In this document: one piece after another, positions 1 through 7,953 of the stretch | Numbering within the stretch: position 1 is the stretch's first letter | How the letters are laid out: each line of letters opens with the position of its first letter | Assembly (NCBI GenBank): GCA_044370375.1 | Contig: JBILVQ010000067.1 | Coordinates: 1 to 13,300, forward strand | Direction of reading: 5' to 3' | DNA length: 13,300 nucleotides | Origin: JBILVQ01 sp044370375 | Lineage (GTDB): Bacteria; Bacteroidota; Bacteroidia; UBA4408 | Program-made: the position numbers and the translations under genes | Notes under the pieces: model-generated | The model's database searches: none | Told to the model about the DNA's origin: nothing | What the model saw: only the letters and a program-made list of their open reading frames with translations

Positions 1-23
1 TTTTCCCCAACTCAGTGCCATGC

Positions 24-1250
24 TTAAAATGCGGCCATTAAAAGGTCAATATCTTTGTAAGGCAAACGGAATGTTTCTCCCAAATATTTATTGGTAAGAA
101 TTCCGTTATAAACATAAACACCCTTTCTAACTCCGTTATGTTTATGCAGCGTTCCTTCTATTCCTCCGTCTTCACCCATTTGCAACAAAATAGGGGTTAA
201 AACATTACTTAGCGCGTAGGAGGCGGTTCTCGAAACACGCGATGGAATGTTGGGTACACAATAATGAACAACACCGTATTTTCTGAATACCGGTTGGGTA
301 TGCGTGGTAACCTCCGATGTTTCAAAAACTCCTCCTTGGTCAATACTTACATCAATAATCACGGAGCCCTGTTTCATTTCGCTCACCATTTCTTCTGTCA
401 CAACGCAAGGGGTTCTGCCATGCGGAGCTCTTAAAGCACCAATGGCAACATCTGCTGTTTTAAGTGCTTTGGTTAAAATTTTTGGCTCCAAAACAGAAGT
501 AAAAACTCGGGTGCCTAAATCACTTTGTAACCTCCTTAATCGATAAACAGAACTATCAAATATTTTTACGGTTGCTCCTAAGCCAAGGGCAGCCCGTGTG
601 GCAAATTCACCTACTGTTCCGGCACCTATAATGACAACCTCGGTTGGAGGACTTCCTGTTATCCCTCCAAACATGCTGCCATTCCCGTTATTGATGTTGC
701 TTAAATATTCTGCAGCAATCAAAATCGAAGTGTTTCCGGCTATTTCACTCATGGCCCTGATTAATGGATAAATACCGTCTTCATCACGAATATAATCGTA
801 AGCAATGGCGGTAATTTTTCTACTCATGAGCTGCTTCACAAAATCATCGGTTTGTACCGTGATTTGCAAAGCAGAAAAAAGCGTTTGTTTACTCTTTAAA
901 TTTTCAACCTCTTCAGGCGAAGGAGGCGCAACTTTAAGGATAATATCCGCCTCATAAACTTCTTTGGCACTATAAACAATTCTGGCTCCGGCCTCGCTAA
1001 AATCTTTGTCGTCAAAATGAGCTGATTTTCCTGCATTGGTTTCTACAATTACACGGTGCCCATTGTTAACCAACAAAGCAACTGCATCAGGAACCAAACA
1101 TACTCTGTTCTCTTGAAAAAAAGTTTCCTTGGGAATACCAATAAAGAGCGAGCCCTTCTTTCGTTCTGTCTCCAGCATTTCTTCTTGAGGTAACAAGGTG
1201 CCTTGTCGCTGAAGTTCTAGTAATGCTTCTCTGGATGTGATGTTTTTCAC
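24..1250 (-). CDS. ald: Alanine dehydrogenase (Ald family)
   Basis: The 408-aa protein belongs to the alanine dehydrogenase / transhydrogenase-alpha family, which interconverts L-alanine and pyruvate with NAD in the cytosol. Seen: N-terminal IGIPKE (residues 37-42), the pyruvate-binding Arg in ENRV (R49), a Lys in KVAPPS (K106, matching K75 of characterised enzymes), a Rossmann GAGTVG (209-214), DVSIDQGG (300-307) and HYCVPNIPSRVSRTAS (329-344). The position of catalytic His96 (YLHLA in Bacillus Ald) is Q129, in SALQI. The start codon is GTG; the next Met (residue 25) would remove the LLPQEE segment, which I recall as conserved in Bacteroidota homologues, so I keep GTG. A TAACTTTG box lies 18 nt upstream. 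It follows tsaE by 108 bp and may also receive porX-tsaE read-through. The family is certain; the exact substrate is less so because of Q129. Confidence 0.9.
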   Translation of the reverse strand: MKNITSREALLELQRQGTLLPQEEMLETERKKGSLFIGIPKETFFQENRVCLVPDAVALLVNNGHRVIVETNAGKSAHFDDKDFSEAGARIVYSAKEVYEADIILKVAPPSPEEVENLKSKQTLFSALQITVQTDDFVKQLMSRKITAIAYDYIRDEDGIYPLIRAMSEIAGNTSILIAAEYLSNINNGNGSMFGGITGSPPTEVVIIGAGTVGEFATRAALGLGATVKIFDSSVYRLRRLQSDLGTRVFTSVLEPKILTKALKTADVAIGALRAPHGRTPCVVTEEMVSEMKQGSVIIDVSIDQGGVFETSEVTTHTQPVFRKYGVVHYCVPNIPSRVSRTASYALSNVLTPILLQMGEDGGIEGTLHKHNGVRKGVYVYNGILTNKYLGETFRLPYKDIDLLMAAF

Positions 1251-1268
1251 AAAATTTTATTTGCGAAA

Positions 1269-1276
1269 CAAAGTTA
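1269..1276 (-). promoter_or_regulatory. Candidate -7 box for ald
   Basis: Read on the minus strand this is TAACTTTG, an exact match to the Bacteroidota -7 consensus TAnnTTTG, ending 18 nt before the GTG start of ald. No well-spaced -33 TTG is evident; the nearest is about 15 nt upstream. Position and exact match support a dedicated ald promoter. Confidence 0.6.
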
Positions 1277-1358
1277 ATCCATTTCTTTAAACAAAAAATT
1301 GTTTTTTGAATTTTCAATCCTCGTCTTGAATAGCAGAAAAAGGTAAAGTGGGAGTGTC

Positions 1359-1787
1359 TTATTCTTTTTCCCAAAGACTTATTTCCCGTCCCTGAACATG
1401 ATGATTTAGCTCAACCATAAAATGAGGAATCATAATTTCCTGCTCAATGATTTCAGGCCATTCTACAAAACAAAAATGATCTCCGGCTAGTGTCTCATGT
1501 ATTCCCGCCTCCAATAGCTCTTCTTTTTGTTTGATTCTATATAAATCAAGGTGGTAAATTTCTTCGTCCTGATCAGATAAATAAACATTAATAAGCCCGA
1601 AAGTTGGGGAACTAACCTTTCCTTCAAACCCTAATTTTTTCACCAATGCTGCGCAAAGGGTTGTTTTTCCGGCACCAAGATTTCCTTTTAAAAGAAAAAT
1701 TTTACCCTTTTGCCGGTTTTCAAGTATTAGCGCAGCCACTATTGACATTTCCTCTTTGGAAATTATTTTTTTCCAGAGCAGTCTCAC
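1359..1787 (-). CDS. tsaE: tRNA threonylcarbamoyladenosine biosynthesis ATPase TsaE
   Basis: A 142-aa P-loop protein of usual TsaE length. TsaE is the ATPase that works with TsaB and TsaD to place the t6A37 modification on ANN-decoding tRNAs. Seen: Walker A GNLGAGKTT (residues 35-43), the SSPTF switch segment (59-63) followed by INVY, HLDLYR (79-84) and the Walker-B-like FVEWPE (107-112). The start is GTG and abuts the TAA of porX with no spacer, so translation is probably coupled to porX. The next Met is residue 14; using it would shorten the N-terminal strand before the P-loop, so GTG is preferred. Its place between porX and ald is, from memory, a common Bacteroidota arrangement. Confidence 0.93.
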   Translation of the reverse strand: MRLLWKKIISKEEMSIVAALILENRQKGKIFLLKGNLGAGKTTLCAALVKKLGFEGKVSSPTFGLINVYLSDQDEEIYHLDLYRIKQKEELLEAGIHETLAGDHFCFVEWPEIIEQEIMIPHFMVELNHHVQGREISLWEKE

Positions 1788-3341
1788 TTATTTCGGCAAT
1801 AAATAGGCAAAGGGAATGATCATTTCCTCCGGAGATACTCCTCCGTGTTGAAAAGTGTTCCGGTAATAGTTAACGTAATGATTATAATTGTTGGGGTAGG
1901 CGAAGAATTTTGTCTCAAGGGCAAAAACATAGGCAGAACTTACATGCAATTTAGGCAGGAAAGCATCCGCTGGATTTCTGACTTCAAAAACATCATTTTT
2001 GATGTAGTCCAAACTTTTGCCTTGCTTGTAACGAAGATTGGTATTCGTATTTCTGTCACCAACCAACTTGGAAGGATCGGTTACTTTAATCGTTCCATGA
2101 TCGGTGGTAATAATTAACTTGCCTTTTTTTTCTGCGATGGTTTTTATTGCGTCAAAAAGTGCTGAGTGTTCAAACCATGATAAGGTGATACTTCGGTAAG
2201 CAGGATCATCATCAGCTAACTCTCTAATCACTTCCATTTCTGTTCGTGCATGCGAGAGCATATCAACGAAATTATATACAATTACATTTAATTTATTTTG
2301 AAATAAATTGTGAATGTTATCACTCATTTTTTTGCCTGCCTGGCTATTGGTAACTTTGGTATAAGAGAACTTAATGTTTCTTCCCAGTCGTCTCAATTGA
2401 TCTGCAAGAAACTCTTCCTCATGAAGATTTTTTCCTCCTTCGTCTTCATCATTCGACCAAAGTTTTGGAAATTTCTTTTCAATTTCTGAAGGCATAAGTC
2501 CTGCAAACAAGGCATTTCTGGCATATTGTGTGGCTGTTGGAAGAATGCTGAAAAATAACTCATCCTGAACCGTTTTGTAATATTGATGTAAAACAGGTTG
2601 AATAACTTTCCATTGATCATACCTTAAGTTGTCAATCAGGATCATGAAAACAGGACCATCTTCATCCAGCAAGGGATTGATTTTTTCTTTGAAAAGCGTG
2701 TGAGAAAATACAGGAGTGTCCTCGTTTTTTGTTTTTAACCAACCCAAATAATTTCTGCTGACAAACCTGCCAAAACAATTGTTGGCCTCTTGCTTCTGAA
2801 AAGTAAGAATATCTTTTAAGCCTTCATCTTTCGATTTCTCAAGTTCCAATTCCCAAAATACAATCTTACGGTAAATGTCATACCAGCCTTGTACATCCGG
2901 CTGATTGTTAATCATGTTACTGATTTCTCTGAATTCCTGCTGATAGGCGCTGCTCGTTTTTTCCTGAATGATTCGCTTGTTGTCTAGATTCTTTTTTATC
3001 GATAGCAACAATTGATTAGGATTTACCGGTTTAATTAAATAATCTGCAATCTTTGAACCAATGGCATCCTCCATTATGCTTTCTTCTTCGCTCTTGGTAA
3101 CCATTACCACAGGAACTTCATTGTTAAGCGCTTTGATTCTGGTCAATGTCTCCAGACCACTTAAGCCGGGCATGTTTTCATCTAAAAAAATAAGATCAAA
3201 GTGCCCTTTTTTAAAGAGATCCAATGCGTCATTCCCACTGCGGGCTGTTGAAACATCAAACCCTTTTTCTTCCAAAAACAACAGATGGGGTCGCAACAAC
3301 TCAATTTCATCATCTGCCCACAATAATTTTACCTTTTCCAT
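1788..3341 (-). CDS. porX: PorX-like type IX secretion response regulator with PglZ domain
   Basis: The 517-aa protein has a CheY-like receiver (about 1-120) with acidic pair D10-D11, phospho-acceptor D54 (FLDENMPG), T82 and K104 (IKPVNP). A helical linker follows (about 125-215), then a PglZ domain of the alkaline phosphatase superfamily (about 228-517). Probable metal and catalytic residues are D237 (ILIDNLRYDQ), T271 (PTATQYARN), D360 and H364 (NFVDMLSHAR), D414-H415 (TTDHG) and H499 (FQHGG). This architecture matches PorX, which with the kinase PorY and sigma factor SigP controls the type IX secretion system; a phosphodiesterase activity on cyclic oligonucleotides has been reported for the family. 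It starts with ATG and has a candidate promoter 50 nt upstream, in the region shared with the divergent HD gene. It is the first gene of porX-tsaE(-ald). Confidence 0.93.
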   Translation of the reverse strand: MEKVKLLWADDEIELLRPHLLFLEEKGFDVSTARSGNDALDLFKKGHFDLIFLDENMPGLSGLETLTRIKALNNEVPVVMVTKSEEESIMEDAIGSKIADYLIKPVNPNQLLLSIKKNLDNKRIIQEKTSSAYQQEFREISNMINNQPDVQGWYDIYRKIVFWELELEKSKDEGLKDILTFQKQEANNCFGRFVSRNYLGWLKTKNEDTPVFSHTLFKEKINPLLDEDGPVFMILIDNLRYDQWKVIQPVLHQYYKTVQDELFFSILPTATQYARNALFAGLMPSEIEKKFPKLWSNDEDEGGKNLHEEEFLADQLRRLGRNIKFSYTKVTNSQAGKKMSDNIHNLFQNKLNVIVYNFVDMLSHARTEMEVIRELADDDPAYRSITLSWFEHSALFDAIKTIAEKKGKLIITTDHGTIKVTDPSKLVGDRNTNTNLRYKQGKSLDYIKNDVFEVRNPADAFLPKLHVSSAYVFALETKFFAYPNNYNHYVNYYRNTFQHGGVSPEEMIIPFAYLLPK

Positions 3342-3370
3342 AATTTTTTTTTCTGATGTACTTCAAAAAG

Positions 3371-3394
3371 CTTGCCCCAAATTCTTGCCCCAAA
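3371..3394. repeat. 11-bp direct repeat between divergent promoters
   Basis: CTTGCCCCAAA occurs at 3371-3381 and again at 3384-3394, a perfect repeat with a 13-bp period. The second copy contains the putative -33 TTG of the plus-strand promoter and overlaps the first bases of the putative -7 box of the minus-strand porX promoter. The placement fits a regulator-binding site, but none is identified. Confidence 0.5.
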
Positions 3395-3418
3395 AATAGC
3401 CATAACCTGTTATATTTG
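3385..3418 (+). promoter_or_regulatory. Candidate promoter of the HD-lpx operon
   Basis: TTG at 3385-3387 and TATATTTG at 3411-3418 are separated by 23 nt, fitting the Bacteroidota TTG / TAnnTTTG pattern at the upper end of the spacing range. The -7 box ends 22 nt before the ATG at 3441, which supports that start over an in-frame ATG at 3372 lying upstream of the promoter. Confidence 0.6.
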
Positions 3419-3424
3419 CCTCAA
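3391..3424 (-). promoter_or_regulatory. Candidate promoter of porX
   Basis: On the minus strand, TTG (3422-3424) and TATTTTTG (3391-3398) are spaced 23 nt apart. The -7 box ends 49 nt before the porX ATG. It overlaps the plus-strand promoter, so the two would face each other and compete for polymerase. The region is AT-rich, so chance matches are possible. Confidence 0.45.
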
Positions 3425-3440
3425 ATTCAAAATTTCAGGA

Positions 3441-4685
3441 ATGCCGGCTCATTCGTTTAATAAACTTAAGGTATTTAACGACCCTATCTATGGGTTTATT
3501 TCCATTCCCGGAACTTTTATTTTTGACCTGATAGAGCATCCTGATTTTCAACGATTGAGAAGAATACGACAATTAGGCCTCACCGCCTATGTTTATCCTG
3601 GCGCCCTGCATACCCGCTTTCATCATGCCTTGGGTGCCATGTATTTGATGGGAACATGCCTCGAGGTTTTGCGTTCAAAGGGTCAAACCATCACAGCGGA
3701 GGAGGCAGAAGCCGCCACCATCGCCATTTTATTGCATGATATCGGACATGGTCCATTCTCTCACGCCCTCGAAGGATGGTTAATCCCAGGGGTAAGTCAT
3801 GAAGAAATTTCCTGGGCCTTCATGCAAAAACTAAATCTTGAGTTTAAAGGGAAACTCAGTCTTGCTCTCGAAATTTTTAAAGGTACCTACCACAAGAAGT
3901 TCCTTCATTATCTGGTTTCTAGTCAGTTGGATATGGATCGTCTGGATTACCTCAAAAGGGATAGCTTTTTTACAGGTGTTTCTGAAGGAACCGTTAACTC
4001 TGACAGAATCATTACCATGTTGCGAATTGTAAATGATCAACTGGTGGTGGATGCAAAGGGAATTTATTCGGTTGAGAAGTTTATTATTGCCCGCAGATTA
4101 ATGTATTGGCAGGTTTACCTACATAAAACCGTTATTTCAGCAGAGCAATTGCTGGTTAAAATATTAGAGAGAGCTCGTCTGTTAACAAATAAGGGTGTTT
4201 CTCTTTTTGCTACTCCGGCCCTAAACCATTTTCTTCCGGGAAATATTTCCGGACCGAAGGCGTTAAACCTTCCGGGCATTTTAGCGTCTTTTGCTGCAAT
4301 GGATGATGAAGATATTTTTGTTTCCATCAAACAATGGCAATCTAGTGATGATAAAATTCTCTCCCTCCTAAGCAAGAACCTTGTGAATCGCCATTTATTT
4401 CAAACTGAAATTGCCAGAGTTCCCTTCTCTGATGCTGAGATTAATCAGCACAAAGAAAGGGTTATGAAACAATTAGGAATTGATGAGGAGGAAGTTACTT
4501 ATTTCGTTAGCACCGGACGACTAATCAATAATGCCTACGACCCATCCGATAACAGAATTGGAATTTATTATCGTGATGGAAGTATTGTAGATATTACTGA
4601 AGCAGCCGACCAACTCAATATTTCTGTTCTTTCCGGAAAATTGGAAAAGTATTTCCTTTGTTATCCGAAAGAGTCTATCCACTAA
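3441..4685 (+). CDS. HD-domain phosphohydrolase (SAMHD1/dGTPase-like)
   Basis: A 414-aa soluble HD-superfamily metal-dependent phosphohydrolase. Seen: the first HD-motif His in HTRFHHALG (H62), the HD dyad in LLHDIGHGPFSH (H99-D100, with H103 and H108), and the distal Asp in SQLDMDRLDYLKRDS (D164). Together these form the metal site of the SAMHD1/YdhJ-like subgroup, whose members hydrolyse dNTPs or related phosphoesters; the substrate here is unknown. The start at 3441 is chosen because the conserved FNDPIYGFI segment begins soon after it and a TATATTTG box lies just upstream; the longer ORF from 3372 would start upstream of that promoter. It is the first gene of the lpx operon, with 15 bp to lpxD. 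The link with lipid A synthesis is positional only. Confidence 0.9.
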   Translation: MPAHSFNKLKVFNDPIYGFISIPGTFIFDLIEHPDFQRLRRIRQLGLTAYVYPGALHTRFHHALGAMYLMGTCLEVLRSKGQTITAEEAEAATIAILLHDIGHGPFSHALEGWLIPGVSHEEISWAFMQKLNLEFKGKLSLALEIFKGTYHKKFLHYLVSSQLDMDRLDYLKRDSFFTGVSEGTVNSDRIITMLRIVNDQLVVDAKGIYSVEKFIIARRLMYWQVYLHKTVISAEQLLVKILERARLLTNKGVSLFATPALNHFLPGNISGPKALNLPGILASFAAMDDEDIFVSIKQWQSSDDKILSLLSKNLVNRHLFQTEIARVPFSDAEINQHKERVMKQLGIDEEEVTYFVSTGRLINNAYDPSDNRIGIYYRDGSIVDITEAADQLNISVLSGKLEKYFLCYPKESIH

Positions 4686-4700
4686 CTTAGTCCCCGGATT

Positions 4701-5744
4701 ATGGAATTTACACTAAAGCAAGTTGCAGATATTTTGCAGGGTATCGTTGAAGGAAATCCTGATGACAAGGTTTGGACCCTGTCCAAAATTGAGGAAGGAT
4801 CGAAAGGATCTATCTCCTTTTTGGCAAATCCTCAATATACCCCACACCTTTACACAACCAACGCAACTGCGGTGATTGTTGCCAATGATTTTAACCCCGA
4901 AAAAGATTTTAAGTGTAGTTTGATTCGTGTGGCTGATCCATATAAAGCTTTCGCCATGTTGCTGGAGGCCTACGACAGATTTAAAAACGATAAAAAAGGA
5001 ATAGAACAACCCTCATTTGTAGCCAACGATGTTGTTTTGCCCAACGATGTTTATGTTGGTGCCTTTGCCTATATCGGTTCTGGCGCAAAAATAGGCTCCA
5101 ATGTTAAAATTTATCCTCATGCTTTCATCGGAAATGATGTGATCATTGGAACCAATTCGGTGATTCATTCAGGCGTAAAAATTTACGCTGGAATGATCAT
5201 TGGAAACAATTGTATTATTCATGCCGGAACGGTTATTGGTAGTGATGGTTTTGGCTTTGCTCCCAATCAGGGTGAAGCTTTTAAAAAGGTTCCCCAAATT
5301 GGTAATGTTATCATTGAAGATGAGGTTGAAATTGGTGCCAATACTTGTATTGATCGCGCCACATTGGGTTCTACCATTATAAAAAAAGGGGTGAAACTTG
5401 ATAACCTTATTCAAATTGCACATAATGTCGAAATAGGCGAGAATACAGTTATTGCCGGACAATCTGCCATTGCCGGTTCAACCAAGTTAGGCAAGAATAT
5501 AATGATTGCCGGTCAGGTTGGAATTATCGGTCACTTGAAAATTGCCGATGGAGTAAAAATTGCCGGACAGTCAGGCGTTGGTCATTCTGTAGCCAAAGAG
5601 GGCGAGGTTTTACAAGGTTCTCCTGCTTTTGGAATCATGGACTATCAAAAGTCGTATGTGATGTTCAGGAAATTGCCTAAACTTAACGCCAGAATTGATG
5701 CCATTGAAAAACAACTTAAATTAATCAGCACCCCAGGGGAATAA
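4701..5744 (+). CDS. lpxD: UDP-3-O-(3-hydroxyacyl)glucosamine N-acyltransferase LpxD
   Basis: LpxD transfers the second 3-hydroxyacyl chain from acyl-ACP to the 2-amine of UDP-3-O-acylglucosamine, the third step of lipid A synthesis, in the cytoplasm. The 347-aa protein shows the N-terminal uridine-binding domain (about 1-100, with ISFLANPQY at 38-46), a left-handed beta-helix of hexapeptide repeats (about 105-300) and a C-terminal helix (about 312-342). Catalytic His is H241 in QIAHNVEIG (E. coli H239), and the second conserved His is H278 in GIIGHLKI (E. coli H276), both at the same +2 offset. Length is normal for the family. ATG start, 15 bp after the HD gene and 13 bp before lpxC-fabZ. 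Confidence 0.96.
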   Translation: MEFTLKQVADILQGIVEGNPDDKVWTLSKIEEGSKGSISFLANPQYTPHLYTTNATAVIVANDFNPEKDFKCSLIRVADPYKAFAMLLEAYDRFKNDKKGIEQPSFVANDVVLPNDVYVGAFAYIGSGAKIGSNVKIYPHAFIGNDVIIGTNSVIHSGVKIYAGMIIGNNCIIHAGTVIGSDGFGFAPNQGEAFKKVPQIGNVIIEDEVEIGANTCIDRATLGSTIIKKGVKLDNLIQIAHNVEIGENTVIAGQSAIAGSTKLGKNIMIAGQVGIIGHLKIADGVKIAGQSGVGHSVAKEGEVLQGSPAFGIMDYQKSYVMFRKLPKLNARIDAIEKQLKLISTPGE

Positions 5745-5757
5745 CCTATTTGCTCAA

Positions 5758-7146
5758 ATGACAGAAAAACAATTTACGCTTAAAGAGGAGTTTACAATCG
5801 AAGGTGTTGGCCTGCATACAGGGCAATCTGTGCGCATGACCATCAAGCCTGCTCCCGAGAATTCAGGTTTTAGTTTTAAAAGAATTGATACGCCTCAACA
5901 AACAATCATTGATGCAAATGTTGATTTCGTGGTAGATACCGAAAGAGGTACCAAACTAGGAAAAGACGGGGTAACCGTAAGCACCATTGAACACGTTTTG
6001 GCCGGATTGGTAGGATGCGGAGTCGATAACGCACTTATTGAAGTAAATGGCCCAGAAGTACCCATTCTCGATGGAAGCTCTGGCCCTATTGTAAAGGCGA
6101 TACAAACTGCAGGCAAGACTGAACAAAAGGAAGAAAAACTCTATTTCGTGCTGGACCAGAATATCACTTTTGAAGATACAGTTCGAAAGACCGAGATGCT
6201 TGCAGTACCATCAGAAGATTTTCGTTTAACCGTGATGGTAGATTACAATTCTCCTACCATTGGTACGCAGCATGCAGCCATGTATCATTTGGGTGAATTT
6301 GTTTCAGAAATTGCTCCTTGCAGAACCTTTGTCTTTTTGCATGAACTAGAAGCTTTACTGCAACACAATCTTATCAAAGGAGGTGATTTAAACAATGCCA
6401 TCGTAATTGTTGATAGAGAAGTTTCTCAGGAAAAATTAGATGAGTTGGCCCGCATTTTCAAAAAGGAAAGCATGAAGGTGAAGGAAAAAGGGGTTTTGAA
6501 CAATGTAAGCCTTCATTTTCAAAATGAACCTGCTAGACATAAATTGCTCGACATGGTAGGCGACCTTGCTCTGGTGGGTATGCCCGTAAAAGCGCATATT
6601 CTTGCTGCACGTCCCGGACACAGCGCCAATGTTGCCTTTGCCAGAAAAATTAAAGATTTAATTAAAAGCAAAAAGCTAAAGCCCGAGCCCTATAACCTGA
6701 ATGCAGAACCGGTTTTAAACATTCTTGATATTGCCAAATTGCTTCCGCATCGGTATCCTTTTTTGCTGATTGATAAAATTATGGAACTATCTTCTAACCA
6801 TGTGGTAGGAGTGAAGAATGTTACCATGAATGAACAATTTTTTCAAGGACACTTTCCTGGAAGCCCTGTAATGCCTGGTGTTTTATTGATTGAAGCAATG
6901 GCTCAAACAGGTGGGGTTCTTGTGCTGAAAACCGTTCCTGATCCTGAAAACTATCTTACCTATTTCATGAAAATTGATAATGTAAGGTTTAAACAAAGGG
7001 TTATGCCGGGCGATACGGTTGTGTTTAAACTTGAGTTGCTTTCTCCTATTCGCAGAGGTTTGTGCCACATGAAAGGAGTTGCCTATGTTCGGGATAAGGC
7101 CGTAATGGAGGCAGAAATGCTTGCCCAAATTGTTAAGGAAAAATAG
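5758..7146 (+). CDS. lpxC-fabZ: Bifunctional LpxC deacetylase / FabZ 3-hydroxyacyl-ACP dehydratase
   Basis: This 462-aa fusion joins the committed, zinc-dependent deacetylase of lipid A synthesis to the dehydratase of fatty-acid elongation. LpxC part (about 1-305): E78 and H79 in TIEHV, NGPEVPILDGSS (97-108), H261 and D265 in RHKLLDMVGDL as the remaining zinc ligands, and H288 in PGHSAN as the probable general base. FabZ part (about 318-462): LLPHRYPFLLID (328-339), catalytic H365 in GHFPGSPVMPG and E379 in IEAMAQ. A short Lys/Pro-rich linker (about 303-316) joins them. Both active sites look intact. The fusion is known in Bacteroidota and puts both uses of 3-hydroxyacyl-ACP in one polypeptide. 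It lies 13 bp after lpxD. Confidence 0.97.
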   Translation: MTEKQFTLKEEFTIEGVGLHTGQSVRMTIKPAPENSGFSFKRIDTPQQTIIDANVDFVVDTERGTKLGKDGVTVSTIEHVLAGLVGCGVDNALIEVNGPEVPILDGSSGPIVKAIQTAGKTEQKEEKLYFVLDQNITFEDTVRKTEMLAVPSEDFRLTVMVDYNSPTIGTQHAAMYHLGEFVSEIAPCRTFVFLHELEALLQHNLIKGGDLNNAIVIVDREVSQEKLDELARIFKKESMKVKEKGVLNNVSLHFQNEPARHKLLDMVGDLALVGMPVKAHILAARPGHSANVAFARKIKDLIKSKKLKPEPYNLNAEPVLNILDIAKLLPHRYPFLLIDKIMELSSNHVVGVKNVTMNEQFFQGHFPGSPVMPGVLLIEAMAQTGGVLVLKTVPDPENYLTYFMKIDNVRFKQRVMPGDTVVFKLELLSPIRRGLCHMKGVAYVRDKAVMEAEMLAQIVKEK

Positions 7147-7169
7147 TACATTGTCCTAAATTAAAAAAA

Positions 7170-7943
7170 ATGATTCATCCTCTTGCCTGCATTGACCCGA
7201 AAGCCAGAATTGGAAGTAATGTAACCATAGAAGCATTTGCCTGGATTGGCGCAGATGTTGAAATTGCTGATGGTTGCTGGATTGGCCCTCATGCGGTGCT
7301 CATGGATGGTGCCCGTATTGGAGAAAATTGCAGAATCTTTTCAGGTGCTGTTATTTCTGCTGTTCCCCAGGATTTAAAATATCGTGGCGAAGAAACACCG
7401 GTTTTCATTGGTGCAAACACAACCATCCGCGAATGTGTTACCATTAATCGTGGTACATCCCATCGGAATGAAACAAGGGTTGGAACTGGTTGTCTTTTAA
7501 TGGCCTATGTGCACGTTGCCCATGATTGTTTAATTGGTAATAATGTAATTCTGGCCAATACCGTTAACCTTGCAGGCCATGTGGAAATTGAAGATTGGGC
7601 AATTCTTGAAGGATTGGTTGCCGTTCAGCAATTCGTAAAAATTGGTGCCCATGCATTCGTAACCGGAGGTTCACTGGTGAGGAAAAATGTGCCGCCCTTC
7701 GTTAAGGCGGCACGCGAACCATTGTCCTATGTAGGGATAAATGCCGTTGGACTCAGAAGAAGAGGATTTTCCAATGAATCCATTCTTAATATTGAAGATA
7801 TTTACCGCACCATTTATATCAAAGGTTACAATGTTACCAATGCATTGAATATCCTTGATCAGGAAGCTCCAAATTCTGCCGAGAAACACCAGATTCTTCA
7901 ATTTATTAGGGAATCAGAAAACGGTATCATGCGCGGTAGCTAA
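7170..7943 (+). CDS. lpxA: UDP-N-acetylglucosamine acyltransferase LpxA
   Basis: LpxA performs the first lipid A step, moving a 3-hydroxyacyl chain from ACP to the 3-OH of UDP-GlcNAc. The 257-aa protein has the hexapeptide beta-helix (about 1-185) and C-terminal helical domain (about 190-257, starting with VGLRRRGFS). Seen: SAVPQDLKYRGE (63-74), catalytic H118 in YVHVAHDC (E. coli H125), H115 (E. coli H122) and H137 in LAGHV (E. coli H144). E. coli H160, in AVHQF, is replaced by Q153 (AVQQF). G166 aligns with E. coli G173, the Gly that permits longer acyl chains, so a C14 or longer substrate is inferred. ATG start, 23 bp after lpxC-fabZ, same operon. Confidence 0.96.
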   Translation: MIHPLACIDPKARIGSNVTIEAFAWIGADVEIADGCWIGPHAVLMDGARIGENCRIFSGAVISAVPQDLKYRGEETPVFIGANTTIRECVTINRGTSHRNETRVGTGCLLMAYVHVAHDCLIGNNVILANTVNLAGHVEIEDWAILEGLVAVQQFVKIGAHAFVTGGSLVRKNVPPFVKAAREPLSYVGINAVGLRRRGFSNESILNIEDIYRTIYIKGYNVTNALNILDQEAPNSAEKHQILQFIRESENGIMRGS

Positions 7944-7953
7944 TTTTTTTTCA

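Noticed and set aside
1176..1178. ATG at residue 25 as the start of ald
   Set aside because: It would drop the LLPQEE segment that I recall as conserved in Bacteroidota homologues, and the promoter box sits just upstream of the GTG.
1087..1374. 95-codon minus-strand ORF overlapping the start of ald
   Set aside because: It is a shifted-frame shadow of ald with no family resemblance.
3372..3440. Extended N-terminus of the HD protein from an ATG at 3372
   Set aside because: It lies upstream of the TATATTTG promoter box and encodes residues unlike the family; the ATG at 3441 fits both.
7855..7953. Extended start of the ABC ATPase inside lpxA
   Set aside because: It would overlap lpxA by 89 bp and add sequence before the first strand of the ABC fold; the ATG at 7954 fits the family and operon spacing.
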